Translations under genes and position numbers: made by a program
Part shown: one piece after another, positions 7,620-16,252 of the stretch
Layout of the letters: the number at the start of each line of letters is the position of its first letter
Position numbering within the stretch: position 1 is the stretch's first letter
The notes under the pieces: generated by a model
Told to the model about the DNA's origin: nothing
What the model saw: only the letters and a program-made list of their open reading frames with translations
Databases searched by the model: none
Origin: Marinihelvus sp036351115
GTDB lineage: Bacteria > Pseudomonadota > Gammaproteobacteria > Xanthomonadales > SZUA-36
DNA: 24,184 bases
NCBI GenBank assembly: GCA_036351115.1
Contig: JAZBOL010000115.1
Coordinates: forward strand, 1-24,184
Direction: 5' to 3'

Positions 7620-7761
7620 GGGTGCGGTTCCTGGGTCCTCATCCTCCGGGTTCGCCGGGAGGTGGGCACCCAGGCAAGGGCCAGCATCCCCGATGCCGGG
7701 CCCGGGCAACCGCCCGATCCCAAAGCGGGGGAATCCCGCCGAGCCCGCACCGGGGTCCGGG
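7620..7761. other. Convergent intergenic spacer with weak hairpins
   Basis: The 142 bases between the alkB stop and the dxs stop. It contains CCTCCGG and CCGGGAGG, forming an imperfect stem around 7644-7663, and a GCCGGGCCCGGGC palindrome near 7693. No T-run follows either, so a standard intrinsic terminator is not shown. I see no gene here. Confidence 0.4.
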
Positions 7762-9678
7762 TCAGGCGGAGGCGCTCCGCCGCCCTTCGCCGAGGCCGTC
7801 CTGGTTCATGCGGTTGCGGATTTTCTGTTCGAGGGTGGCCTCGTCAAGGCCCGCATCGGCCAGAATCTCGTCCCGGCTGGCATGGTCATGATAGTTGTCG
7901 GTGAGGCCGAGGTTCAGCAGCCCCGGGCGTTTTCCGAGGGCGGCGAGACATTCGTTCACGCCGCTGCCGGCGCCGCCGGCCACGGCGTTCTCCTCGATGG
8001 TGACCAGCAGGTCGTGCCGGTCAGCGAGTTGCGCGAGGAGTTCTTCGTCCAGTGGTTTCACGAAGCGCATGTTCACCAGGGTGGCGTCCAGGCGGTCGGC
8101 CATGGCGCGGCAGGTTTCCACCATGCTGCCGAAGGCGAGGATCGCGACCTCGCTGCCTTCACGCAGGACCTCGGCCTTGCCGATGGGCAGGGTTTCGAGA
8201 CTCTTGCTGGGCATGATGCCCGGCCCCTTGCCGCGGGGGTAGCGGACGGCCGCCGGGCCCTTGTGGCGGAAGCCGGTGGTGAGCATCTGGCGGCACTCTT
8301 CTTCGTTCGAGGGGGCCATGATGACCATGTTCGGTACGCAGCGAAGGTAGCTCAAATCGAAGGATCCGGCGTGGGTCGGACCGTCCGGACCGACGAGGCC
8401 GGCGCGGTCGATGGCGAAGAGCACGGGGAGGTCCTGAAGGGCCACGTCGTGGACCAGCTGGTCGTAGGCGCGCTGCAGGAAGGTGCTGTAAATTGCGACC
8501 ACCGGGTGGGTGTCCTCGCAGGCCATGCCGGCTGCCAGCGTCACCGCATGCTGTTCGGCAATGCCCACGTCGAAGTAGCGTTCCGGGAAACGATCGGCGA
8601 ACTCCACCAGGCCCGAGCCTTCGCGCATGGCGGGCGTGATGGCAAGCAGCCGGGGATCCTGCTCCGCCATGTCGCACAGCCATTGGCCGAAGACGCCCGT
8701 GTAGGAAGGGGCCGAGGGTGTCGGGGGTGCTGCCTTGGCCTCCACGCCCTTGTCCCGGTCGAAGGGGCCCACGGCGTGGTATTTCACCGGGTCCGCCTCT
8801 GCCGGTGCGTAACCCTTGCCTTTCTTCGTGATGATGTGCAGCAGATTCGGCCCGTCCACGGACTGGGCCGTGCGCATCGTCGTGAGCAGGGCTTTCAGAT
8901 CGTGCCCGTCGATGGGACCGAGGTAATTGAACCCGAGTTCCTCGAACAGCGTGCTGGGCACGACCATGCCCTTGACGTGTTCTTCCCAGCGGCTCATGAA
9001 ACGCCAGGTCCTCGAGTCCCGCTGCATCATGCTCTTGCTGCGCTCGCGGATGCCGGTCATGGTCGGCCCGCTCATAAGGCGGCCGAGCATCTTGGTCATG
9101 CCCCCGACGTTGGGGCTGATGGACATCTGGTTCTCGTTCAGCACCACCAGCATGTTGGGATCGATATCGCCCCCGTGGTTCAGGGCCTCGAAGGCCATGC
9201 CGGCGGTCATCCCCCCATCGCCGATGACCGCGGCGACGCGGCGGTTCTCACCCATGCGCTCCGCCGCCAGGGCCATGCCCAGCGCTGCACTCACGGACGT
9301 GGAGGAATGGCCCACGCCGAAGGTGTCGTACTCACTCTCACCGCGCTTGGGGAACGGCGCCAGCCCATGCTTGCGCTTGATCGTGGTGATCTGGTCCCGG
9401 CGGCCGGTGAGGATTTTATGCGGATAGGCCTGGTGGCCGACGTCCCAGACAATGCGGTCATGGGGCGTTTCGTAGAGATAGTGCAGGGCCACGGTGAGCT
9501 CGACACATCCGAGCCCTGCACCGAAATGCCCGCCGGCCGTGGCCACGGAATCGATCAGGAAATTTCGCAGCTGCTCGGCGACTTCGGGGAGCTGCTCCTC
9601 GTCCAGTTTGCGCAGGTCCGCCGGCGTGTCGATGGACGCCAGCAGCGGGTACTTCGCGATGGGATCGTTCTCTGTCAT
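7762..9678 (-). CDS. dxs: 1-deoxy-D-xylulose-5-phosphate synthase
   Basis: First enzyme of the non-mevalonate isoprenoid pathway: joins pyruvate and glyceraldehyde-3-phosphate, with loss of CO2, into DXP. DXP also feeds thiamine and pyridoxal-phosphate synthesis. The 638-residue length is normal. It begins MTENDPIAKYPLLASIDTPADLRKL; the thiamine-diphosphate motif GDGGMTAGMAFEALN with its Asn at LNEN, the substrate His in WDVGHQAYPHKILTGRRD, and the transketolase-type pyrimidine domain (AIDRAGLVGPDGPTHAGS, PRGKG) are all visible. It follows ispA by ten bases and ends the seven-gene minus-strand run. The order xseB-ispA-dxs is the classical gammaproteobacterial isoprenoid group. Confidence 0.97.
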   Translation of the reverse strand: MTENDPIAKYPLLASIDTPADLRKLDEEQLPEVAEQLRNFLIDSVATAGGHFGAGLGCVELTVALHYLYETPHDRIVWDVGHQAYPHKILTGRRDQITTIKRKHGLAPFPKRGESEYDTFGVGHSSTSVSAALGMALAAERMGENRRVAAVIGDGGMTAGMAFEALNHGGDIDPNMLVVLNENQMSISPNVGGMTKMLGRLMSGPTMTGIRERSKSMMQRDSRTWRFMSRWEEHVKGMVVPSTLFEELGFNYLGPIDGHDLKALLTTMRTAQSVDGPNLLHIITKKGKGYAPAEADPVKYHAVGPFDRDKGVEAKAAPPTPSAPSYTGVFGQWLCDMAEQDPRLLAITPAMREGSGLVEFADRFPERYFDVGIAEQHAVTLAAGMACEDTHPVVAIYSTFLQRAYDQLVHDVALQDLPVLFAIDRAGLVGPDGPTHAGSFDLSYLRCVPNMVIMAPSNEEECRQMLTTGFRHKGPAAVRYPRGKGPGIMPSKSLETLPIGKAEVLREGSEVAILAFGSMVETCRAMADRLDATLVNMRFVKPLDEELLAQLADRHDLLVTIEENAVAGGAGSGVNECLAALGKRPGLLNLGLTDNYHDHASRDEILADAGLDEATLEQKIRNRMNQDGLGEGRRSASA

Positions 9679-9688
9679 GGTGTTCCTG

Positions 9689-10609
9689 TCAACTCTCGCG
9701 ATGAATGGCGTATTCCGCCAGCCACCGCAGCATGCCGGTGTCTCCGGGAAAGCCCTCCAGTGCCTCGATGGCCTCGGCGCACAGTTCCTCGGCGCGTTCG
9801 CGGGAGGCCTCCACGCCGATGACGGAGGGAAAAGCGGGTTTGTTTCGGGCTGCGTCGGCCTGGGACGGCTTGCCCGTTTGCTGGCTGCTCGCGGTCACGT
9901 CCAGCACGTCGTCATGAATCTGGAACGCCAGCCCGACGCACTCGCCGTAGCGGTCGAGGCGCCCCACGCGGTCTTCGCCCGCCTGCGCCACCACCGCCGG
10001 GGCCGTGGCGGAAACGCGAATCAGGGCGCCGGTCTTCATGCGGTGCATGGTTTCCAGCTCGTCGTAGCTGATGTGCTGGTCGATGGCGGCCAAATCAAGC
10101 ACCTGGCCGCCGGCCATGCCCTCGGCGCCGCAGGCCTGGGCAATGTCGCGGATGATGCGCACCTGGGATGGCGCGTGACGTGAGAGCTGTTCGTCCGTGG
10201 CGAGCACCTCGAAGGCCAGGGCCTGCAGGGCGTCGCCGGCGAGAATGGCCGTCGCTTCGTCGAATTCCCGGTGGTTGGTGGGCCGGCCCCGGCGAAGGTC
10301 GTCGTCGTCCATGGCCGGGAGATCGTCGTGAATCAGCGAGTAGGTGTGAATCAGCTCGATGGACATGGCGATGGCATGAAGCCGGTCCGGAGTCAGGTCC
10401 AGCGCCTCACCGGCGGCATAGACCAGCATGGGCCGCATGCGCTTGCCCCCGGCCAGAGTCGAATAGCGCATCGATTCGAGCAGCGTCCCGGGCGTCTCCG
10501 TGGCGACGGCGAGCAGCCTGGCGAGGTGCTCATCGAAGACCTGCTGCCATTGGCGGATCCGCTCGTGGGGATCAGGCGTCGGGTTCGAAGGGTTTGCCTG
10601 AGGCTTCAT
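9689..10609 (-). CDS. ispA: Farnesyl diphosphate synthase (geranyltranstransferase)
   Basis: Condenses isopentenyl diphosphate with dimethylallyl and geranyl diphosphate to farnesyl diphosphate, the precursor of ubiquinone and undecaprenyl chains. The 306-residue protein has the first Asp-rich motif DDLPAMDDDDLRRG (D95, D96, D101) with the bacterial two-residue insertion, and the second motif HDDVLD; GGKRMRP and MKTGALI are also typical. The ATG lies inside xseB (38-base overlap), without a clear ribosome-binding site, so its translation is probably coupled to xseB. The first twenty residues are Pro/Asn-rich and extra relative to the conserved fold. Confidence 0.96.
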   Translation of the reverse strand: MKPQANPSNPTPDPHERIRQWQQVFDEHLARLLAVATETPGTLLESMRYSTLAGGKRMRPMLVYAAGEALDLTPDRLHAIAMSIELIHTYSLIHDDLPAMDDDDLRRGRPTNHREFDEATAILAGDALQALAFEVLATDEQLSRHAPSQVRIIRDIAQACGAEGMAGGQVLDLAAIDQHISYDELETMHRMKTGALIRVSATAPAVVAQAGEDRVGRLDRYGECVGLAFQIHDDVLDVTASSQQTGKPSQADAARNKPAFPSVIGVEASRERAEELCAEAIEALEGFPGDTGMLRWLAEYAIHRES

Positions 10610-10811
10610 CGTCGAGATTCATCAGTTGTTCGACACTGAGCTGCGCCTTGTCGAGCACTTCCTGGCAGTGCCGTGTCAGCTCGATACCACGCTTGAATTC
10701 GTCGAGGGATTCGTTGAGCGGCAGATCGCCGGTTTCGAGTTTGCGCACGAGCCCCTCGAGCTCGCTGAGCGCGGATTCGAAATCCGGTTGCTTGCTGTCT
10801 TTGTCAGCCAT
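10572..10811 (-). CDS. xseB: Exodeoxyribonuclease VII small subunit
   Basis: Small helical subunit of exonuclease VII, which degrades single-stranded DNA from both ends; several XseB chains wrap the long coiled-coil of XseA. The 79 residues carry the family signature FESALSELEGLVRKLETGDLPLNE (helix and turn) followed by LDEFKRGIELTRHCQEVL. I chose the ATG at 10811, eight bases after AGGAC; a GTG further upstream adds twelve non-family residues. The end overlaps ispA by 38 bases. xseA is not in the window. The C-terminal tail DDEASGKPFEPDA is acidic and probably disordered. Confidence 0.95.
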   Translation of the reverse strand: MADKDSKQPDFESALSELEGLVRKLETGDLPLNESLDEFKRGIELTRHCQEVLDKAQLSVEQLMNLDDEASGKPFEPDA

Positions 10812-10857
10812 AAAACGTCCTGGGGATATGTCGGTACGGGCGGTCACGGACCTGCTG

Positions 10858-12225
10858 TCATTCTACCCGCAGCAGGCCGGGTCTGCACCGTTCCCACGCC
10901 CAACCCAGGCCGGGATCCGGTGGGCTCCAGCGAAGCCCGCGTCCCGCCGCGCTCAGGTGAGCCGCGAGGTCATCGTCGAGCACCGCGTCGGCGATGGCCA
11001 GCACGTCACTATCCCGGCAGAGCACGGGGACGGCATCCCGCTGCCAGGGCGGCAGTAACGAGGTGCTCAACCATTGCTTCAAGGGCCGGGATCGCGCGTT
11101 TCGTCCGATGCGGAGGCGGTCACCTGGCGCCCGGCGCCTCAGCGTCAGTCCGGCGAAGGCAGCGCCCGCCGGGGCCAGGCCCGTGGTCAGGAGGTCCGGT
11201 GTTTCGGCGCGGGAAGCACCCCGGGTCCGCCCGTTCGGTTCCGGCGCCAGGATCAGCGGTCCGACGGGTTCGTCGAATGCGGGGCTGTCGAGCCAGAGGT
11301 GCTCCCGGTGGCGCTGCAGCGAGTGGCCCGCCCACTCGAGCCGGGGGTGGCGGTCCTCGCGGGCCGTGGCCAGCTGCGTGAGGAAGGCCTCGAGTCGTGC
11401 CCGGGGGAGCGGCGCAACGTCACTGCGCGACAGCCAGCGCCGCAGGAGCAGGCGTTCCCGGTGCGCTTCTCCGGCAAGGGGTGACCAGTGGAGCAGGCCG
11501 CGCACCGGGGAATGCCTGCTCAGGCTGGCATCGAGGCGCTCATCGAGCACGGCCTGGGATTGGGCGCAGTGCCGGGCGCTGGTGGCGAGGGCGGTGTTGG
11601 CCGCAGGCCATCGTTGCCGCAAGCGTGGGATCACCTCGTGCCGGAGGTAATTGCGGTCCGGGTCGGTGCCGGCGTTGCCGGGGTCGTCGATCCAGGTGAC
11701 GCCCGCATCACGCACCAGCGCCACCAGGTCGCTGCGGGGCCAGTCCAGCAGGGGCCGGGCCAGCCTTCCCTTGCCCAGGGAACGCACCTCGGGCATGGCA
11801 GCGAGGCCGGCCGGCCCGCTGCCGCGCATGAGGGCGAGGAGGACCGTTTCTGCCTGGTCTGCTCGGTGATGGGCTGTGCAAAGCACGTCGCCGATATCCA
11901 GTAGCGTCTCGAATGCTCCGTAGCGCCAATGCCGGAGTTGCGCCTCGGGACTGTCGGGGGGCAGGGGCGAGTGGGGTGGACCGATTTGCTCCAGGTAGAC
12001 GGACAGCGATTCACAGAGGCGCTTGCAGTGCCGCGCCCACTCGTCGGCATCAGGATGCACGCCGTGGTTGGCGTGCACGGCCCGAAGATCGATGTCGCGG
12101 TGCTTTCGCAGGGATGCCAGGGCCAGGAGCAGGGCCGTGGAATCGAGGCCGCCCGAAAAGGCGACCCACAGGCGCCGGGCCTGCAGACGATCCAGCCAGG
12201 GCAGCAGGTCTTCGGGGGTCAGCAC
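10858..12225 (-). CDS. tilS: tRNA(Ile)-lysidine synthase
   Basis: Attaches lysine to cytidine-34 of the CAU-anticodon tRNA-Ile, changing its reading from AUG to AUA; essential in most bacteria. The 455-residue protein has the ATP-pyrophosphatase PP-loop SGGLDST at residues 24-30, then HANHGVH, CTAHHRADQAET (catalytic and tRNA-contact region) and DPGNAGTDPDRNYLRHEVIP. The C-terminal domain has LRRRAPGDRLRIGRNARSRPLKQWL (family 'RPGDR...KK' block). The start GTG at 12225 gives the normal distance to the PP-loop; a GTG at 12243 is an alternative. It begins 25 bases after the accA stop. The middle portion is Arg/Ala/Leu-rich and variable, as in other family members. Confidence 0.94.
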   Translation of the reverse strand: MLTPEDLLPWLDRLQARRLWVAFSGGLDSTALLLALASLRKHRDIDLRAVHANHGVHPDADEWARHCKRLCESLSVYLEQIGPPHSPLPPDSPEAQLRHWRYGAFETLLDIGDVLCTAHHRADQAETVLLALMRGSGPAGLAAMPEVRSLGKGRLARPLLDWPRSDLVALVRDAGVTWIDDPGNAGTDPDRNYLRHEVIPRLRQRWPAANTALATSARHCAQSQAVLDERLDASLSRHSPVRGLLHWSPLAGEAHRERLLLRRWLSRSDVAPLPRARLEAFLTQLATAREDRHPRLEWAGHSLQRHREHLWLDSPAFDEPVGPLILAPEPNGRTRGASRAETPDLLTTGLAPAGAAFAGLTLRRRAPGDRLRIGRNARSRPLKQWLSTSLLPPWQRDAVPVLCRDSDVLAIADAVLDDDLAAHLSAAGRGLRWSPPDPGLGWAWERCRPGLLRVE

Positions 12226-12250
12226 GGCAGCGCCTTGCCCCACCGGCGGG

Positions 12251-13207
12251 TCAGTCCTTGAATCGTCCGTAGGACAGCAGACGGTCGTAACGGCGGGCGA
12301 TGAGATCGTCCTTGGCCAGTTCGGCCAGCTCCTTGAGCTGCGTTTCCAGGACATCGCCGATGCTCTTTGCGACGGCCTGGGGATCCTTGTGCGCACCGCC
12401 GAGGGGTTCGGGAATCACCGTGTCCACGAGGCCGAGTTTCTTGAGCCGGTCGGAAGTGATGCCCAGGGCGGATGCCGCCTCCTGGGCGTTCGATGCGTCC
12501 TTCCACAGGATGGAGGCGCAGCCCTCGGGAGAGATGACCGAGTAGGTGCTGTACTGCAGCATGTTGACCCGGTCACCGACGCCGATGGCCAGAGCGCCGC
12601 CGGAGCCGCCTTCACCGATGATGGTGCAGACGATGGGCGTACCCAGGGTCGACATGACCGCCAGGTTGCGGGCAATCGCCTCGGACTGGCCGCGCTCTTC
12701 GGCGCCGACGCCGGGGTAGGCGCCGGGTGTGTCGATGAAGGTCATGACCGGCAGGCTGAACCGCTCCGCCATCTTCATGAGCCGCAGGGCTTTCCGATAG
12801 CCCTCCGGACGCGGCATGCCGAAGTTCCGGAACACCTTCGCCTTCGTGTCGCGGCCTTTTTGCTGGCCGATGACCATGACCGGCTTGCCCCGGAAGCGCG
12901 CGAGTCCGCCGACAATGGCGTGGTCGTCCGCGAAGGCCCGGTCGCCATGCAGCTCATGAAATTCGTCGAACAGCAGGTCCACGTAATCCAGCGTGTAGGG
13001 CCGCAGCGGATGGCGGCTGAGCTGGGAAACCTGCCAGGGATCGAGGTTGCTGAAGATACTCTCGACCTTTTGCTGCATCTTGGCCTGGAGCCGCTGGATC
13101 TCTTCCTCGAGATTGAGGGCGTTGTCGGAGCCGACGTTTCGCAGCTCGTCGATCTTCTCCTGCAGCTCGGCGATGGGCTGTTCGAAATCGAGATAGTTCG
13201 GATTCAC
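12251..13207 (-). CDS. accA: Acetyl-CoA carboxylase carboxyltransferase subunit alpha
   Basis: Half of the carboxyltransferase that moves the carboxyl group from biotin to acetyl-CoA, making malonyl-CoA for fatty acid synthesis; the AccD partner is not in the window. The 318-residue product is the same size as E. coli AccA. The GTG at 13207 was chosen because it yields MNPNYLDFEQPIAELQEKID, aligning with the E. coli start; the open frame extends upstream without family similarity. Diagnostic blocks include LHGDRAFADDHAIVGGLAR, VIGQQKGRDTK, NFGMPRPEGYRKALRLM, FIDTPGAYPGVGAEERGQ and GEGGSGGALAIGVGD, which form the CoA- and biotin-binding active site. Confidence 0.97.
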   Translation of the reverse strand: MNPNYLDFEQPIAELQEKIDELRNVGSDNALNLEEEIQRLQAKMQQKVESIFSNLDPWQVSQLSRHPLRPYTLDYVDLLFDEFHELHGDRAFADDHAIVGGLARFRGKPVMVIGQQKGRDTKAKVFRNFGMPRPEGYRKALRLMKMAERFSLPVMTFIDTPGAYPGVGAEERGQSEAIARNLAVMSTLGTPIVCTIIGEGGSGGALAIGVGDRVNMLQYSTYSVISPEGCASILWKDASNAQEAASALGITSDRLKKLGLVDTVIPEPLGGAHKDPQAVAKSIGDVLETQLKELAELAKDDLIARRYDRLLSYGRFKD

Positions 13208-13248
13208 GTCAGGCGGCGCCCCGGTTCTGGTCGCATGGGAATCGGGCA

Positions 13249-13279
13249 AGTATAACGCCCGGCGAGCGGGGCTCGCCAA
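13249..13279 (-). promoter_or_regulatory. Candidate promoter for accA
   Basis: On the minus strand TTGGCG (13274-13279) and TATACT (13249-13254) are separated by 19 bases, matching the sigma-70 boxes at four and five of six positions. The spacing is longer than the optimal 17. The -10 lies about 40 bases before the accA start. It overlaps a hairpin (13261-13277) that may end gluQ transcription. Confidence 0.3.
13261..13277. terminator. GC-rich hairpin between gluQ and accA
   Basis: A perfect seven-base inverted repeat, GGCGAGC and GCTCGCC, around a three-base GGG loop. It lies eleven bases past the gluQ stop on the minus strand. No T-run follows (GGGCGTTATAC), so it may attenuate or stabilise the RNA end more than terminate. 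It coincides with the candidate accA promoter spacer. Confidence 0.3.
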
Positions 13280-13288
13280 CCTCTCGCC

Positions 13289-14134
13289 TTACGGCGGCAC
13301 CTGCGCCGGGTTCCAGTTGGCGATTGCCCAGCGCCACCGCGCCTCGAGGGAGCCGTGATCCGGCGGCGGATGACCGAGGAATCGCAGCGCCGCTCCGAGC
13401 GCCTCGAGCGTGGGCAGCCGTTCCACCGGGTCGGCGCCAAAGCGCTTGCCGAGCTTGCGGCCCTCGTCGTCGAGGACGATGGGCAGGTGCAGCGTTCGTG
13501 GATGCGGGAAACCGAGGACGCTTTGCAGGTAGCGCTGGCGGCCGGTGGAGTCGAGGAGGTCCGCGCCGCGTACGACCTCCGTGATGCCCTGCCACGCATC
13601 ATCCACCACAACGGCGAGCTGGTAGGCATAGAACCCGTCTGCCCGTCGCACCACGAAATCACCGCTGGTTTCGGCCAGATTTTCAGTCTGGGGACCCTGC
13701 AGCTGGTCCGTGAAGGCGAGGGGGACGTCCGGGACACGCACACGCAGACTGCGGCCTTCGCGCCCGGGCGGCAGACCGTTGCGGCAGGTGCCGGGGTAGG
13801 GACCGGGCGGCAGTTCGCTGCGCGTGCAGGCGCACGGAAACAGCAATCCCGCCTCGTCGAGGTCCGCCAGGGCGGCCTCGTAGGCGTCGCTGCGCTCGCT
13901 TTGACGAACGATGGGCCCGTCGGACGCCATGCCGAAGCGTGACAGGTCCGCGAGAATCTGTGCTTCGCTGCCTGGGACGACCCGGGGCGGATCCAGGTCT
14001 TCGATGCGGATGAGCCACCGGCCTCCGTGACGACGCGCCTGGAGGTAGCTGCCGACGGCGGCGACCAGCGATCCGAAATGGAGAGCGCCCGTGGGAGAAG
14101 GGGCGAAACGACCGATGTAGGTCGTCTCGCTCAC
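13289..14134 (-). CDS. gluQ: Glutamyl-Q tRNA(Asp) synthetase
   Basis: A truncated glutamyl-tRNA synthetase paralogue lacking the anticodon-binding domain; it activates glutamate and attaches it to queuosine-34 of tRNA-Asp. At 281 residues it has the right length. The class I signature appears as APSPTGALHFGSL (HIGH equivalent) and RKLGKRFG (KMSKS equivalent). The zinc-site region is present as CACTRSELPPGPYPGTC. RIEDLDPPR and YAYQLAVVVDDAWQGITEVVRG are also characteristic, the last split as two strands. The GTG start is directly next to the TAA of the FimX-like gene (TAAGTG), so translation is probably coupled. In many gammaproteobacteria gluQ follows dksA; here it follows a c-di-GMP-type regulator instead. 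Confidence 0.95.
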   Translation of the reverse strand: MSETTYIGRFAPSPTGALHFGSLVAAVGSYLQARRHGGRWLIRIEDLDPPRVVPGSEAQILADLSRFGMASDGPIVRQSERSDAYEAALADLDEAGLLFPCACTRSELPPGPYPGTCRNGLPPGREGRSLRVRVPDVPLAFTDQLQGPQTENLAETSGDFVVRRADGFYAYQLAVVVDDAWQGITEVVRGADLLDSTGRQRYLQSVLGFPHPRTLHLPIVLDDEGRKLGKRFGADPVERLPTLEALGAALRFLGHPPPDHGSLEARWRWAIANWNPAQVPP

Positions 14135-16252
14135 TTACTGGCCGATCACCCGTGGCGTTTCCTGGATGAACTCGCCGGACACGAGCTTGACGCCGCCGCG
14201 CCAGAGCATGGCGAGGTCGCCGGAGGTGGGTACGTCGCTGGCAATCGTCAGCATCTGCATCTCCTCGGCGGCGCGGATGATCTCGCGGATCGCGTCCAGG
14301 CGCTGCGGGTCCGACTGGAGATCGCTCGTCAGCGCCCGGTCGAGGGTCACGAACTGCAACTTGAGGTGCTGGAGCAGCTCGAGCGTCTTGGGATCGGTGT
14401 CGAATTCGGACACGGAGAACTGAACGCCGAGCGGCGCCAGCTCCTCGATGAGGCGACGCGCGGCCTTGACCTGTTCCCGGGCCGCCCAGGCCGGCCACTG
14501 GAGCACGACGCGTTTGCCCGGCGTGCGCGTGTCCTGCAGGGTGCGCTGGAACCAGGTCGGGAAACTGAAGTCCTGGAGCGAGTTCCCGCTGATGTCGATG
14601 ATCTGGCGATCCTCGCTGCCGTTCACGGCGCGGAGGAGGCTGGGAATCACCAGGCGGTCGATCTGGCTGGCGAGCTGGTTGCGTTCCGCAGCCGCCAGGT
14701 AGTCCGCCGCGGGCAGGTCGCTGTCACCCTCGTGCAGAAAGGTGCGGTTTTCCACCAGGCCCTCGAGGTCCCCATCGAGGTTCATGATGGAATGCTGCAC
14801 GGTGAAGAAATCTTCGTTGTCGATGGCGTAGCGGATCCGCTCTTTCCACTGGGCCTCTTCGTCGTCGGAAACCCCGGCTGCACGTGAGGGGCGGTAGCGA
14901 AGCACGGTGTTGCCCTGTTCCGCAGCCAGCCGGTAAGCGGCGCGGGCTTTTTCCAGCGTGTGCTCGCCGTCCTGGTGGTTCTGGTCCAGCAGAGCGAGGC
15001 CGATGCTGCAGGATGTCGGCACCGGATCTTCCGGGCGCTGCTGCCCGAGTTGCTCGATGCCGGTGCGAATTTTTTCGCCCAGGCGCTTGAGTTCGGCCTT
15101 GTCCTGTCGCTCGGCGTAGATGACGAAGACGCTGTCCTGGAAACGGCAAACGTCGTCGGCCTCCTCGAGACAGCTGAGAATCTCGTTCGCGCTCGCCTGC
15201 ACGTACCGGTCCATGTCCTCGACGGACAGGGTCTCGAGCTGGCTGGCCGCGTTGTCGTTGCCGACGAACAGGACACCGGCACGGAGGTCTTCCGGCGGAT
15301 GGGAGAGGCGATGATTGAGTCGCTGCATGAAGTCAGCGCGCCAGAGCATGCCCGTCAGCGGGTCGAGGCTGCCGGCCTGGGCGGGCGATGGTTCGGGGGG
15401 CGGTGCCACGGTCTTCGGCGCTTCTGCCTGCTCCGCCGCCGGTTCCGCTGCCGGTTCGGAAGACGTCGCATCCGCGGCGGGAGCGTTTTCCGTCGCAACG
15501 GCTGACGCCTCGCGCACGAGCATCTGCACGCAGTCTTCACCCTCGAAGCGGACTGGGGCGAAGGTGAGCTGGACTTCCACGGGTTCCCGGCCAGGCGGAC
15601 GGAGCAGGAAGGCAGAGCCGGCATCCGGGAATTCCTGCCGCCCAAATCCGCGGATCATGGCCTTCAGGTCCGTTCCTTCGCGCTCGAGAATCTCCAGCAG
15701 GGAAACCATGGTCAGTGCATCCAGGGATTCCGCGCCCAGCAGCTCCAGGTAGGCCTGGTTGGCGGCCACGTGCAGCCCTTCGTGGACGTAGGCGATGGGT
15801 TCACTGGTGCTGTTGAGCAGCAGGTCGAGGCGCTGCTCGAGCTCCGCTTCCTGGGCACGCTGCGCATCGTTCAGCTGGGCCGCCCGGCCGAGTCCGGCCA
15901 GCCGGTTCACGATCGCGGGTAACTGGGCCTCGTTGCCGATGCCGAGGGTGGCGGCGGCGCCGGCCGCTTCCTGGAACAGGGCCTGGCCGTGTTCCTCCAG
16001 GGAAACGCCCAGAAATACCTGCTCACTGTCGGCCAGTCTGGCCGCCTGCCCGATGGGGAACTGGATGCGGGCATCCGGCAGGTAGTAGATCAGGAACGGA
16101 CGAAACTCCCGAACGAGCCGCTCGGCTTCCGTGGGGTTGTCCGCGTGTAAAATATGAACTGAAATACCGGAATTGCGCAACAGGCTGTTGACCCGGGCGG
16201 CACACTCCGGATTAGGATCGACGACCAGGAGAATGGGACTGTCAGGTGGCAT
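14135..16252 (-). CDS. FimX-like degenerate REC-PAS-GGDEF-EAL regulator
   Basis: A 705-residue cytosolic protein with the order of FimX of Pseudomonas and Xanthomonas, a non-catalytic c-di-GMP receptor controlling type IV pili. Residues 1-125 form a receiver-like domain whose phospho-acceptor position is not Asp (FRPFLIYYLPDA). Residues 140-250 look like a PAS domain (LDLLLNSTSEPIAYVHEG). A Pro/Ala/Glu linker runs to about 295. The GGDEF-like domain (about 296-455, starting SLDPLTGMLWRADF) has QDSVF at 372-376 in place of GGDEF. The EAL-like domain (about 470-705) has lost EAL (GLVENRTF at 498-505), the DDFG pair (SEFDTD) and AEGVE (ASDVPT), but ends VSGEFIQETP like FimX. It should therefore neither make nor cleave c-di-GMP. 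The assignment is by architecture; pilus control is inference. Confidence 0.85.
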   Translation of the reverse strand: MPPDSPILLVVDPNPECAARVNSLLRNSGISVHILHADNPTEAERLVREFRPFLIYYLPDARIQFPIGQAARLADSEQVFLGVSLEEHGQALFQEAAGAAATLGIGNEAQLPAIVNRLAGLGRAAQLNDAQRAQEAELEQRLDLLLNSTSEPIAYVHEGLHVAANQAYLELLGAESLDALTMVSLLEILEREGTDLKAMIRGFGRQEFPDAGSAFLLRPPGREPVEVQLTFAPVRFEGEDCVQMLVREASAVATENAPAADATSSEPAAEPAAEQAEAPKTVAPPPEPSPAQAGSLDPLTGMLWRADFMQRLNHRLSHPPEDLRAGVLFVGNDNAASQLETLSVEDMDRYVQASANEILSCLEEADDVCRFQDSVFVIYAERQDKAELKRLGEKIRTGIEQLGQQRPEDPVPTSCSIGLALLDQNHQDGEHTLEKARAAYRLAAEQGNTVLRYRPSRAAGVSDDEEAQWKERIRYAIDNEDFFTVQHSIMNLDGDLEGLVENRTFLHEGDSDLPAADYLAAAERNQLASQIDRLVIPSLLRAVNGSEDRQIIDISGNSLQDFSFPTWFQRTLQDTRTPGKRVVLQWPAWAAREQVKAARRLIEELAPLGVQFSVSEFDTDPKTLELLQHLKLQFVTLDRALTSDLQSDPQRLDAIREIIRAAEEMQMLTIASDVPTSGDLAMLWRGGVKLVSGEFIQETPRVIGQ

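Noticed and set aside
7693..9822. 709-codon open frame on the plus strand opposite dxs and part of ispA
   Set aside because: It is the antisense of well-supported dxs; its His/Gly/Val/Ala-rich composition is that of a GC-rich shadow frame, with no domain motif.
12023..13255. 410-codon plus-strand frame opposite accA
   Set aside because: accA is certain on the other strand; this is a GC-bias artefact.
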